Shown: one piece after another, positions 33,959-44,404 of the stretch
How the letters are laid out: each line of letters opens with the position of its first letter
How positions within the stretch are numbered: the stretch's first letter is position 1
Origin: Neocallimastix lanati (nom. inval.)
Lineage: Eukaryota > Neocallimastigomycota > Neocallimastigomycetes > Neocallimastigales > Neocallimastigaceae
Assembly (NCBI GenBank): GCA_016946835.1
Contig: JACVTC010000049.1
Coordinates: 781,501-845,500, forward strand
DNA: 64,000 bases
Direction of reading: 5' to 3'
Notes under the pieces: model-generated
Told to the model about the DNA's origin: nothing
What the model saw: only the letters and a program-made list of their open reading frames with translations
Database searches by the model: none
Made by a program: the position numbers and the translations under genes

Positions 33959-35953
33959 ATCGTCAAAAAAATTGCTTCAGTCTGCCATCGTCCCAAAACA
34001 GTTGACTTAAAAGAAGATGATGATTATGAAGAAATTGCTGATTTCCAAGAAGGTACTACTACGGATTATTACGAAGATTTTGATGATGAGTCGGATGGTT
34101 CCAAAGAATTGGATTACTTAGTAAACGTTATAAAGAGAAAGGCAAATCCTAAAGATGAAGAGACTAGTGACCAAAGAGGAAAGAGGGTTCACCGTAGTCT
34201 AAGAGATGATCCTAAGCCAATAGTTACTCCAGGTTTACGAAAACAAAAAGAAAATCAATTAAGGGGAACATCGCGACCAGTCAAAAAGCCAACAACTCAA
34301 TTACATCCTTCGATTATGGCTCAATCCAGAATAGAGAAAGAAAAGAGGATTGAGAAAGAGCTAAGAGATAAGGAAAGAGCTAGTACTAGTACTTCTGTGG
34401 AAAATAATAAAAATAGTAATGTTAATATTATTAATGATGAAACTTCTCAGGAAGGAAATAATTCTAAACAAACTTTAAATAAATTAATTCAAGAAAAATC
34501 ATCAGAAAAGTCAACTGAAATTATGCCAACTAGAATTCCAAAAAGAATACAAATGCAAACTGATTGTGATAGTTATGACGTGATCAAAGATTTAAACTCC
34601 AGTAATTGCAATATTACATTTGGACAATTATTGGACGTTGCTCCAAAGATACGGTCTCAAGTATCACAAGGACTTAAATTAGAAAAGAATAATACTAAAA
34701 TTTCAGGTGCAGTGGATAATATGTGTGCTACTACAATAATAACGAACAATATAGATCATACATATAAAAGTAAACATCATGAACCACAAGAAGATGATAT
34801 TGCTATGGTTGATGTAATAGTAGATGGAGTTCGTGGTAAGGCTTTAATAGATTCATGTAGCAACTTAAGTATTATCACAAAGCAATTTTTAGATAAATTA
34901 CCTTATCAGTATGAACCTATAGGAGTTAGTGCAGGACGAATACGTTTAGCAACGATGAATGATGATTACTCAGAAGATGTGTTAATCAAAGTTCCCGTAA
35001 AAATTAATGAACTAGAACTACTTGTTACGTGTAGAATTATAGACAAGGAGGATCCATTCTATGATATATTAATCAACCTCAAAACTCAAATTGATAACCA
35101 GTTATTTATACATCCAATTAGATATAGTCTTTGTCGATTTAATGATCAAGGTTTAATTGAAGAAATTGCACCTATTAATAATGAATATGATGACGAAGAA
35201 AAATTATTATGTGTAATCAAAGCATTGAATCACCAAGAAGCTAAGCAACAATTGAAAACGATTGAAGGATTACCACCCATAAAATATATATATGACACAG
35301 TTTTTCAAAGTACAATTAATTCAAATTATAGAGAAGCTATTACTAAATTACTTGAAGAATATATTGATATAATTGCAACTTCTTCTGAAGAATTAACACC
35401 TTCAGATTTATCACCACACAAAATTATTCTTAAGGAAGGAGTTAAACCTATTAAACAAAAATTTTATCGACTTAGTAAATTAAAAACAGATATCTTAAAA
35501 GAAGAATTAACCAAACTCATATATAAACGATTAATTGAACCTTCATGTTCAGAATGGTCATCACCAGTAGTACTTGTGCCTAAAAAGAACGGTAAATGGC
35601 GCCTGTGTATTGACTATAGGAAAGTAAATGAAGCAACTAAGAAGGATTCTTATTCTTTACCAAATATTGAGGAAATTTTTGATAGCTTAGATGGAGCAAA
35701 AATCTTCTCAACATTAGATCTTTATTCCGGTTATCATCAAATATTAATGGATGATGATAGTGTTGAAATCACTACCTTTACAACTAAGTTCGGAAACTAC
35801 CAATTCAAGGTAATGCCCTTTGGTTTAACAGGTGCTCCAGCTACATTCCAAAGAGAAATGAACCGTATACTATTTCCCTTAATAGGAAAATGCGTATATA
35901 ACTTTATCGATGATATTTTAATCTACTCAAGAACTGAAGAAGAACACCTAGAA

Positions 35954-36654
35954 TGTTGAAATTATAACTGAATTGAAATCTCAATTTCAGTTATTCACAT
36001 TTCAATATACATTTAATTAATAATTAATATAAATTCTTATTTAGTATTTAAAGAATTATCTTAGGCCTAATAATTCTGAAAATATTAATAAATAAGATTT
36101 ATATTAATAATTTCAATTATTTACATATGACGTCACATGTATTTATTTATATTATGTTTATATATATGTTTATATATATGTTTATATCATATATATTAAT
36201 TACTATTTTTAATTATTCAAATTAATTATACAAATTAAATTTATTTAATTATATTAAATATTTTAAACATATCGATATTGTTATTATTTTAATATTTTAT
36301 TAATATTCATTTTACTATATTATTATTATCTTATAATTAAATACTATTATTATGTAACTTACAAAGTATAAAAGAAAGATGTAAAAATCTATCTTTTATG
36401 TTCTTTGTAAGGTTATTGTATTTACAATAATTATATACTAATAATTCAATAAATAAATATTTTCATAAATCCTTCAAAGAAATTATTATTTAAAATATTC
36501 TTAGATATTAAGTGTTTAAATAACTTAACTATTTATCTTATATTATTTTTATATTATTATTAATTAATTATTGTTGGGTTATTAATATATAATTCAACAT
36601 ATTAACCTAGTAACGTTATTAATCATAAAACTATTTTATATCTTAATTTTAACA
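35954..36654 (+). repeat. E3 5' LTR
   Basis: Starts TGTTGAAATTATAACTG and ends TTAATTTTAACA. It contains an inverted TAACTGAA...TTCAGTTA near its start, a palindromic TGACGTCA (about 36128) and TATAAAAG (36367-36374) within an inverted repeat. Confidence 0.92.
36358..36418 (+). promoter_or_regulatory. E3 LTR core promoter, hairpin and self-primer sequence
   Basis: CTTACAAAG (36358-36366) and CTTTGTAAG (36403-36411) are perfect inverted repeats enclosing the TATA box. GTAAGGTTATTG (36407-36418), 40 nt after the TATA box, is the exact complement of CAATAACCTTAC at the LTR/leader junction (36653-36664). The RNA 5' end is therefore predicted at about 36407. Confidence 0.75.
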
Positions 36655-36664
36655 ATAACCTTAC
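36653..36664 (+). other. E3 self-priming primer-binding site
   Basis: CAATAACCTTAC spans the end of the 5' LTR and the first ten leader bases. It pairs over 12 bp with the predicted 5' end of the element's own RNA, as in Tf1/sushi elements. There is no TGG for a tRNA CCA end. Confidence 0.75.
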
Positions 36665-36688
36665 CCTAGTTTTGGTTACTACTTTAAT

Positions 36689-37765
36689 ATGTCTTTTTAC
36701 AATAATGTATGGGCTGACATTGCTCCAATGTCAGAAGTTAATAAATTAAGGTCTGACGCCCAAGTTACTGTATCCGAATTGGCTTCTTCTGTTAATGATA
36801 GTTTTTTATTAAAAGAAGATTTTAATGAATATAACAAGGACTTACAAAAAAAACTTTATACACTTTACAAAGATAATAAAAATATTATTAATCAATTATC
36901 TAATTTAACAAAAATTTTAGATGAAAAGTTAAATATAAATATTGCTACAAATGATATTCCTTCTACTAGTCGAACACAAGAGGATAATGTATCTACCATT
37001 ACTAGACGTGATGATGACAATGATGTTATTATGAGGAATGCTTTTTCAAACCGTTTACAACAAGTTCCTGAACCTGGATTTTTCTCTGGAGATACTAAAG
37101 AAACTGATCTATTCTGTCAACTTTGTGAAGATACCTTTAAAACATATCCAAATTCAGAAGCTACAGAAGATATCAAAATTAACTTTATTAAATCCCGTTT
37201 AAGAGATGGCGCTCGTAATTGGTATCTAGCTACGTACAAGGATACTAACCCAAAAACTCTTTCTGAATTGACTACTGAATTAAGAAAAGCATTTTCCAAC
37301 GTTGCAAGCAAAAAATTAGCTAAGATTCAATTAATAAAATTGAAACATAACTATGGGAAAATAAATGATTATATTGAACAATTTAGAACTCTTTCGAATG
37401 GTCTTGGATTCAGTGAAGAAGCCTTAGTTTTAATTTTCTATAATGGGTTACATTCAAAATTCCAAGAAGTAATTGAAGAAATGGAAGAATTCCCTGTTGA
37501 TCTTGGTACTATTTATACTAAATGTATTTTACTTGAAAATACATTAAAAACAAAAAATCAAATAAAATCAAATAATGGTAATTCAAAACTTTCTAGAAGC
37601 AGTAATAATAAACATTCAAAACACGTTAGTACCCATATTAATCATGATAAAAATTATAATTCTAATAACAATTATAATAACAAAAGTAATTATAATAATA
37701 ATTACAATAATAACAATTATAATAGTAATAAAACTAGTAGCAATAATAATAAAACAAAAAACTAA
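36689..37765 (+). CDS. gag: E3 Gag
   Basis: This 358-residue Gag has a coiled-coil-like N-terminus (about 45-100). A Retrotrans_gag-type capsid region runs about 120-265 (FFSGDTKETDLFCQLCEDTF, GARNWYLATYKDTNPKTL, YIEQFRTLSNGLG). The C-terminus is rich in Asn, Ser and Lys. No CCHC knuckle is present; the basic Asn/Lys tail may bind RNA instead. Terminates right after the slippery A AAA AAC. Confidence 0.88.
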   Translation: MSFYNNVWADIAPMSEVNKLRSDAQVTVSELASSVNDSFLLKEDFNEYNKDLQKKLYTLYKDNKNIINQLSNLTKILDEKLNINIATNDIPSTSRTQEDNVSTITRRDDDNDVIMRNAFSNRLQQVPEPGFFSGDTKETDLFCQLCEDTFKTYPNSEATEDIKINFIKSRLRDGARNWYLATYKDTNPKTLSELTTELRKAFSNVASKKLAKIQLIKLKHNYGKINDYIEQFRTLSNGLGFSEEALVLIFYNGLHSKFQEVIEEMEEFPVDLGTIYTKCILLENTLKTKNQIKSNNGNSKLSRSSNNKHSKHVSTHINHDKNYNSNNNYNNKSNYNNNYNNNNYNSNKTSSNNNKTKN

Positions 37766-37788
37766 ACAATGGACTTCAACAGAAGTCC
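37756..37788 (+). promoter_or_regulatory. -1 frameshift signal, E3 gag-pol
   Basis: A AAA AAC (37756-37762) is in the gag frame and directly precedes the stop TAA. After an 8-nt spacer TAAACAAT, GGACTTC (37771-37777) pairs perfectly with GAAGTCC (37782-37788) across an AACA loop. The -1 frame is open from here to the pol stop at 41592. Confidence 0.9.
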
Positions 37789-37959
37789 AATATAATAAAA
37801 AACACAAGAATTCTTCATTATAATTTTCCTACATTTAATAATGTAGTAAATAAAAAATTACCTTCAACTTTCCTTTTATTTGATACATATATTCCAACAT
37901 CATTTTCAAATAATATAAAAAATATTAAAAATGATAATAATAAATTAAAAACTGAATCT

Positions 37960-40900
37960 ATGTTAGATTCAGGCTCCTTCTGTAATTTTATTACAGAAGA
38001 TTTAGTAAAAACTTTAAACTTGAAAAAATATAATTTAAAATCAAAAATTTTAGTCAAAGGAATTTCTGGTGATACAACCCAGATAAAGAATTATGTTTGG
38101 CTAAAATTTCAAATTAAAATTAATGAAAATAAAAAAGTTTATTTTAAAAATTTTAAAGAAAAATTTTTAATTTCGAATTGTATTCCAACAAAATTACTTT
38201 TTGGAAATCAATTTATGAGGAAGTTTCATATTCATTACGATTATAATAAAAACTTCCTATATTCTTATTTAGATTCTCACTTTTATAACAAAATTAATAA
38301 AAATGCTAATGAAAATCCACAATATTATTCTCGGTTTAATTCAGTGATAAAAAGATTTTTGAAAAATTATTTTTTAAAACATAAATTCATAAAAAAATTT
38401 AATTATACAAAAAATTCAAAAAATTTCAAAAATTTTAATCAAAATAAATTAAATTTTAAACTTAATAAATATAAAAAATTTCTTCATAAAAAATTTAATT
38501 TTTTAACCAATAAAATATTTTTTAAATTAAAAAACAATCACCAAAATAAAAAATATAAAATTAATAATAAATTTAACTATAATTATTTAATTTATTCATT
38601 TTTAACAAATAAAGAAAATTATGAAGAAGATATTGAAGATATAAAAATCGAAAATATTCCGCTTCAATATCGAGATTTGGCTGTTGTATTTAGTAAGAAA
38701 GAAGCAGATAAACTACCGCCACATCGTTTAACTGACTGTAAAATAGTTTTAGAAAAGGATGCTTCTCTTCATTATGGACCTATCTACCCATTATCTGAAG
38801 AAGAAAATAAAGTTTTAAAAGAATATATAGAAGAAAATTTAAAGAAGGGATTTATTAGACCTTCTGAATCTCCAGCTGGTTATCCTGTCTTATTTCAAAA
38901 AAAGAAAGATGGTTCTTTAAGATTGTGTGTGGATTACAAAAAGTTAAACGCTGTTACCATTAGAAATTCATATCCTCTTCCACTTATTAATGATATCATT
39001 GAAAAGGTTAAAAGTGCAAAATATTTCACAAAATTAGATCTAAGATCTGCCTATAACCTAATTCGTATAAAAGAGGGGGATGAATATAAAACAGCTTTTC
39101 GAACTAAATATGGTCATTACGAATATCTCGTAATGCCTTTTGGGTTGAAAAATGCCCCAGCCACTTTCCAATCATTTATTAATTCTGTACTCAGACCTTA
39201 TTTGGAAAAAAGTGTTATTTTATATTTGGATGATATTTTAATTTATTCTGAGGATTTGGAAGAACATCACAAACAAGTAAGAAGTGTATTACAAACTTTA
39301 ATTAATAATAATTTATACGCAAAATTAGAAAAATGTGAATTCGATAAAGAAAAAGTTGAATTCCTAGGTTACATTTTATCTGGTGATGGTGTATCTACTG
39401 ACCCAAAGAAAATTAAATCTATAGAAGAGTGGCCAACTCCGAAAAATATTAAAGAAGTACAACGATTTTTAGGCTTATGTAATTACTATAGGAGATTTGT
39501 AAAAAATTTTGCAAAAATAGCTAAGCCTCTCCATAATTTAACAAGAAAAAATACAAAATTTATTTGGGATACAAATTGTGAAAATTCATTTAAATTATTA
39601 AAAAGTAAATTAACTACTTCTCCAGTACTGCATCACCCAGATGTAACTAAACCATTCATAGTAGAATGTGATGCAAGTAACTATGCTATAGGTGCTGTTT
39701 TATCTCAGAAAGATGAAAATAATAAATTACATCCTGTTGCTTACTTTTCAAGAAGTTTACAAGGCTCCGAAATAAATTATACCATTACAGAAAAAGAGTT
39801 ATTAGCTATTAGAGATTCTTTCTTAACTTGGCGACATCTTTTACTTGGTGCAAAACATAAAATTACTGTCTATACTGACCATAGAAATTTAATCTATACT
39901 TTAGGAGGAAAAGTTGGTAATCAAAGACAGCATAGATGGCACTTATTCTTTCAGGAATATGATTTCCAACTTATATATAGACAAGGAACTAAAAATGGGA
40001 AACCAGATAGTCTTTCAAGAAGACCTGACTATATGAAGAATAACGAAGATATTAAACCAGAAAATATATTAGATATTAAAAATGTAAAAGAAGTTCCCTG
40101 TTTTGTAGGAATTATGAGTAATTTACTAGAAAAAATTATTGATGCTATTAAAGAAGATGCTACTGCTGAAGATATTAAATTATACTTTAGTGAAAACAAT
40201 ATTAAAAATAATTATGCTTATAAACCATTTAGGAAAATGGAAAGATTTAAAATAAAAGATAATATTATATTATATAACAATTTAATTTATATTCCTGAAT
40301 CACTTAGATTAGAAATTTTAGAAAAATATCATGAAAAACCCACTTCTGGACATCTTGGTATAAGAAGAACTTTAGAACTAATTACAAGAAACTTTTGGTG
40401 GCCAAAAATACATGAAGATGTTACAAGTTATGTTAATTCTTGTGAATGTTGTGCAAGAAACAAGGTTAATAGACATAGAAAATATGGTCTTTTACAACCT
40501 TTAGATACTCCTGATAGACCTTGGAAGTCTATCGAAATTGATTTTCTATGTGGTCTTCCTTATTCTAAAGGATACACCGTTATTATGGTAGTTGTTGATC
40601 GTTTCTCTAAGATGATTCATTTAATTCCGTTTAAACAAATACCTGATGCCAAACAAACTGCCAAAGCTTTCATTACAAATATATTTAAACTACACGGATT
40701 GCCTTGTGATATGTATACAGATAGAGGATCTCAATTTACAAGTGCTCTTTGGAAAGAAGTAATGGAATATTTAAACATTAAATCAAAAATCGCTACAACT
40801 GACCATCATGAAACAGTTGGTCAAGTTGAAAGGTGTAATTCTTTTATTGAACAATATTTAAGAGCTTACTCAAGATCATATTATCATGATGATTGGATTG

Positions 40901-41592
40901 AATGGATTCACCTTGCTGAATTTGTTTATAATAACTCCATAAATGAATCTACAAAAGAAACACCCTTCTTTATTAATTATGGTTTTCATCCATCTATGGA
41001 TGAATTTTTCTTATTACCTGATATTGATACTAATAATAAAATTATTAAGGACTTAAGCATGAACTTTAATCATATTAAAGATGTTTTATTAAGGTCAAAA
41101 GAACTATATAAAATACACGCAGATAAAAAGAGAATGCCACCTCCAATATTTAAAGAAAATGATTTAGTTTGGATACAAGCTCCTCCATCACTAAATATCG
41201 AAGATAGTTCAAAGTTAGCTCCTTGTAAATATGGACCATATAAAGTAATAGATGTTCTGAATAATCATAATTATAAAATAGATATTAAAAGGTCACCTTT
41301 TCCAAAACATCATCCTATATTCCATGTTTCGGAGTTAGAACCTTTTATTCCAACACCTCAAAAGTTTTTAAAAAGAAGAACTCATGATGAATCTGTTAAT
41401 GATATAATTGAAATCTCAGGATTTAGAACTAATTATAAAAAGAATCAATATGAATACAGAATCAGGTATAAATATAGAACTGCTTACAATTGGGTTCCTT
41501 CAGACGAAGTTGAAAATAACCCCCGAAATCAAAATATTTATTTACAATATTTACAAAATGGAAGAAAACCTATTTCAATAGCTTATAACTAA
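37960..41592 (+). CDS. pol: E3 Pol polyprotein with chromodomain-like C-terminus
   Basis: The frame holds 1210 residues from the first ATG. That ATG lies inside the protease (MLDSGSFCNFI), so real translation must start upstream by -1 frameshift at 37762. A Lys/Asn-rich linker follows (about 100-225). RT has LRLCVDYKKLN and YLDD at about 421. RNase H has ECDASNYAIGA, EKELLAI and YTDHRNL. Integrase has HHCC (SGHLGIRRTLE, CECCARNK), Asp about 859, Asp about 920 (TDRGSQF) and Glu about 955 (VGQVERCN), then GPYKVIDV and HPIFHVSELEPF. The last about 70 residues (ISGFRTNYKKNQYEYRIRYK, YNWVPSDEV) look like a divergent chromodomain, which in chromoviruses targets histone marks. All catalytic residues are present. 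Confidence 0.92.
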   Translation: MLDSGSFCNFITEDLVKTLNLKKYNLKSKILVKGISGDTTQIKNYVWLKFQIKINENKKVYFKNFKEKFLISNCIPTKLLFGNQFMRKFHIHYDYNKNFLYSYLDSHFYNKINKNANENPQYYSRFNSVIKRFLKNYFLKHKFIKKFNYTKNSKNFKNFNQNKLNFKLNKYKKFLHKKFNFLTNKIFFKLKNNHQNKKYKINNKFNYNYLIYSFLTNKENYEEDIEDIKIENIPLQYRDLAVVFSKKEADKLPPHRLTDCKIVLEKDASLHYGPIYPLSEEENKVLKEYIEENLKKGFIRPSESPAGYPVLFQKKKDGSLRLCVDYKKLNAVTIRNSYPLPLINDIIEKVKSAKYFTKLDLRSAYNLIRIKEGDEYKTAFRTKYGHYEYLVMPFGLKNAPATFQSFINSVLRPYLEKSVILYLDDILIYSEDLEEHHKQVRSVLQTLINNNLYAKLEKCEFDKEKVEFLGYILSGDGVSTDPKKIKSIEEWPTPKNIKEVQRFLGLCNYYRRFVKNFAKIAKPLHNLTRKNTKFIWDTNCENSFKLLKSKLTTSPVLHHPDVTKPFIVECDASNYAIGAVLSQKDENNKLHPVAYFSRSLQGSEINYTITEKELLAIRDSFLTWRHLLLGAKHKITVYTDHRNLIYTLGGKVGNQRQHRWHLFFQEYDFQLIYRQGTKNGKPDSLSRRPDYMKNNEDIKPENILDIKNVKEVPCFVGIMSNLLEKIIDAIKEDATAEDIKLYFSENNIKNNYAYKPFRKMERFKIKDNIILYNNLIYIPESLRLEILEKYHEKPTSGHLGIRRTLELITRNFWWPKIHEDVTSYVNSCECCARNKVNRHRKYGLLQPLDTPDRPWKSIEIDFLCGLPYSKGYTVIMVVVDRFSKMIHLIPFKQIPDAKQTAKAFITNIFKLHGLPCDMYTDRGSQFTSALWKEVMEYLNIKSKIATTDHHETVGQVERCNSFIEQYLRAYSRSYYHDDWIEWIHLAEFVYNNSINESTKETPFFINYGFHPSMDEFFLLPDIDTNNKIIKDLSMNFNHIKDVLLRSKELYKIHADKKRMPPPIFKENDLVWIQAPPSLNIEDSSKLAPCKYGPYKVIDVLNNHNYKIDIKRSPFPKHHPIFHVSELEPFIPTPQKFLKRRTHDESVNDIIEISGFRTNYKKNQYEYRIRYKYRTAYNWVPSDEVENNPRNQNIYLQYLQNGRKPISIAYN

Positions 41593-41610
41593 AATGATAA
41601 TAATAATATT

Positions 41611-41693
<83 letters not shown>

Positions 41694-42245
41694 GAAATTT
41701 TATTTTTTATTATTATTAATTCGTTTTTAAATTTTATTTTATTATTATCAATTTTTCAGTCAAATTTCAATTTCAAAATTTCGAAATTTTCAAAATTTTC
41801 AAAATTCAAAAACATAGCTATGTTACACTTACAACTATCAATTTATAATCAAATTTTATTCATAAATTCATTAATTATTATAATTTTCAATTTTTTTTAA
41901 AGTTAATGCATAAAATTAAAAAGTTAATTGAAATTAAAATTTCAAAATTTCAATTTCAAAAATTTTTAATCAAAAACATTTAAAAATGGTACCATCATAT
42001 TCTTAAACATCAATTTTTATAACAAAATTTTAATTTTATTAAATTTTAGAAATTTCAAAATTTCAATGAAATGGTCACTTATAAAGGGTTTCCTTTTAAA
42101 ATTTAAAAGGACTCAAGTGGCCTTCCTCCTTTATAAATTAAAAAAATTTTAATTTAAGAAATTTCAAAAAATTTTTAACAAAAAATTTAGTCCTCCTTAT
42201 CGTTACACAAAAATCGTCTTGAATCCGATTTTTATAGGAGGGCAT
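41593..42245 (+). other. E3 3' untranslated region
   Basis: It contains a poly(A) tract of about 75 nt (41616-41690) soon after the pol stop, then AATTTCAAAATTTCAA-type repeats and a near-palindrome CCTTTTAAAATTTAAAAGG at about 42090. A hairpin AAAATCG...CGATTTT (about 42210-42233) precedes the polypurine tract ATAGGAGGGCAT. Confidence 0.7.
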
Positions 42246-42946
42246 TGTTGAAATTATAACTGAATTGAAATCTCAATTTCAGTTATTCACATTTCAATAT
42301 ACATTTAATTAATAATTAATATAAATTCTTATTTAGTATTTAAAGAATTATCTTAGGCCTAATAATTCTGAAAATATTAATAAATAAGATTTATATTAAT
42401 AATTTCAATTATTTACATATGACGTCACATGTATTTATTTATATTATGTTTATATATATGTTTATATATATGTTTATATCATATATATTAATTACTATTT
42501 TTAATTATTCAAATTAATTATACAAATTAAATTTATTTAATTATATTAAATATTTTAAACATATCGATATTGTTATTATTTTAATATTTTATTAATATTC
42601 ATTTTACTATATTATTATTATCTTATAATTAAATACTATTATTATGTAACTTACAAAGTATAAAAGAAAGATGTAAAAATCTATCTTTTATGTTCTTTGT
42701 AAGGTTATTGTATTTACAATAATTATATACTAATAATTCAATAAATAAATATTTTCATAAATCCTTCAAAGAAATTATTATTTAAAATATTCTTAGATAT
42801 TAAGTGTTTAAATAACTTAACTATTTATCTTATATTATTTTTATATTATTATTAATTAATTATTGTTGGGTTATTAATATATAATTCAACATATTAACCT
42901 AGTAACGTTATTAATCATAAAACTATTTTATATCTTAATTTTAACA
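42246..42946 (+). repeat. E3 3' LTR
   Basis: Same length as the 5' LTR and, as far as read, identical to it, including TGACGTCA, TATAAAAG (42659-42666) and the hairpin (42650-42703). Followed by TAGAA. Confidence 0.92.
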
Positions 42947-42987
42947 TAGAACATCTTAAACAAGTCTTAGAAATATTCAAGGAACTG

Positions 42988-43629
42988 TAACGAAATCTTC
43001 AGTTAGTAAAATTAGAACTTTGGTTTAATGGTTAGTTACATTGACCATGACCAATACTTTATGGGTTCGACTCACACCTCAACCCATTTTGCATAAATAA
43101 TTATTTTATTAATTATTTTATTAATTATTAATAATATCTTCTTGAATATTCTTTCTGTATAAAATTATAGAAAGTTAAAGATTCTTTCGGTTTGTAATTT
43201 AACCGAAATGAATTTAGAAATTCTTATTATATAAATTATTTTATTCTTTTTTGATAAGATTCATTTTCATCAATTAAAATCTATATTCTAGAAACTTTAC
43301 ATTATTAATTATTACAAACATATTTCTAAATATTTCTTTAAAATTATTTTTACATGTTAAAACTGTTTTTCCGTTAAAAGTATAAATAGTGCGAACTTCA
43401 CGAATGAAAATATTTTTCTTCGTGCTTTTATTAATAATAATTAACGTATAAGTAATTCGAAATATTACCTTGTTGATTAATATTAATAATTATTTTAAAT
43501 TTTATAATTAATAAAAAATATTTCTAATAAAACGAATTATTTATACAGATAGTGTAAACCTATTGAGTTTTCTCCTTTCTGTGTTTCTATACCACGTCCC
43601 GCTGTTACAATAGAAGCACCTCCGTTACA
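42988..43629 (+). repeat. E5 5' LTR with tRNA-like boxes
   Basis: Begins TGTAACGAAATC and ends CACCTCCGTTACA. Near its start, TTGGTTTAATGGTTAG and, about 40 bp later, GGGTTCGACTCAC resemble the A and B boxes of a tRNA gene. Confidence 0.9.
43381..43432 (+). promoter_or_regulatory. E5 LTR core promoter, hairpin and self-primer sequence
   Basis: TATAAATA (43381-43388) is followed by the inverted repeat CACGAA-T-GAAAA / TTTTC-TTCGTG (43399-43424). GTGCTTTTATT (43422-43432), 41 nt after the TATA box, complements AATAAAAGCAC at the LTR end (43629-43639). Confidence 0.75.
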
Positions 43630-43639
43630 ATAAAAGCAC
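43629..43639 (+). other. E5 self-priming primer-binding site
   Basis: AATAAAAGCAC at the LTR/leader junction pairs over 11 bp with the predicted 5' end of the E5 RNA (43422-43432). Confidence 0.75.
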
Positions 43640-44366
43640 CTGCTAATCCAAGCCCTCAATACCTTTACGCTATTTCTCAGACATTCTACCGTACTTTTAG
43701 GAATTCTACCTTCTCAATATCTTTTGGCAATCGTTGGGTTTCTACTTTTACTATTCTACTATTAAAGAACAAATACCTATTCTTCCGGTTCTCTCTATCT
43801 TAGTCTAATAATCTTTGAATAAATCTTCTTATTTACTATCTCTTTAATACCGGACTTCTATATCTTTTAATCTCGGATTCTATCTCCTCCCAGACGAATA
43901 ATTACTGCCTATTGATTCCTATTCAAATTATCACCTTGTCTGTTTTGAGTTACCCTCACTATTATATAATTCAATCCTTTCTATCTATTATATTACAGGA
44001 TAATCCTAATCCTATGGTTGTTGAAATTAATTCTTATAACAAAAATTCTTGTACTACCCGATCAAATAATTCAAATTAAATTTGTACTACCCTATTAAGA
44101 TAAAACTTGCATTACCTTAACCTTTTAAAAAAAAAAAAAAAAAAAAAAATTTTAATTTTACTAAATAAAAAAAATTAATAATTAGATAAATAATATTAAA
44201 TTAATCTTGTATTACCTTAACCCTTTAAAATTAATTCAAATATTTACCAACAAAATTAATTTATAATTAAATTAATATTAAATTCATTTAGTAAGAAAAA
44301 ATAAAATTTTTTAATTTTTAGATAAATATTTTAGATTAATTTAGTGAATAAATCAATTAGTTTTAG

Positions 44367-44404
<38 letters not shown>

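Larger units (their letters stand above)
35954..42946 (+). mobile_element. E3: apparently intact self-priming Ty3/gypsy element in E2 pol
   Basis: 701-bp LTRs at both ends look identical, and TAGAA flanks both sides (35949-35953, 42947-42951). Inside are a self-priming-type primer site, gag, an A AAA AAC frameshift signal, pol and a purine tract ATAGGAGGGCAT before the 3' LTR. Its LTR family also occurs as relics at 4580-6085 and 20452-21073. Identical LTRs and intact frames suggest recent activity. Confidence 0.92.

Noticed and set aside
34109-34111. TTG as start of E2 pol
   Set aside because: The -1 frame is open upstream to the slippery site at 33932, and eukaryotic translation from TTG is unlikely; frameshift entry explains the reading frame.
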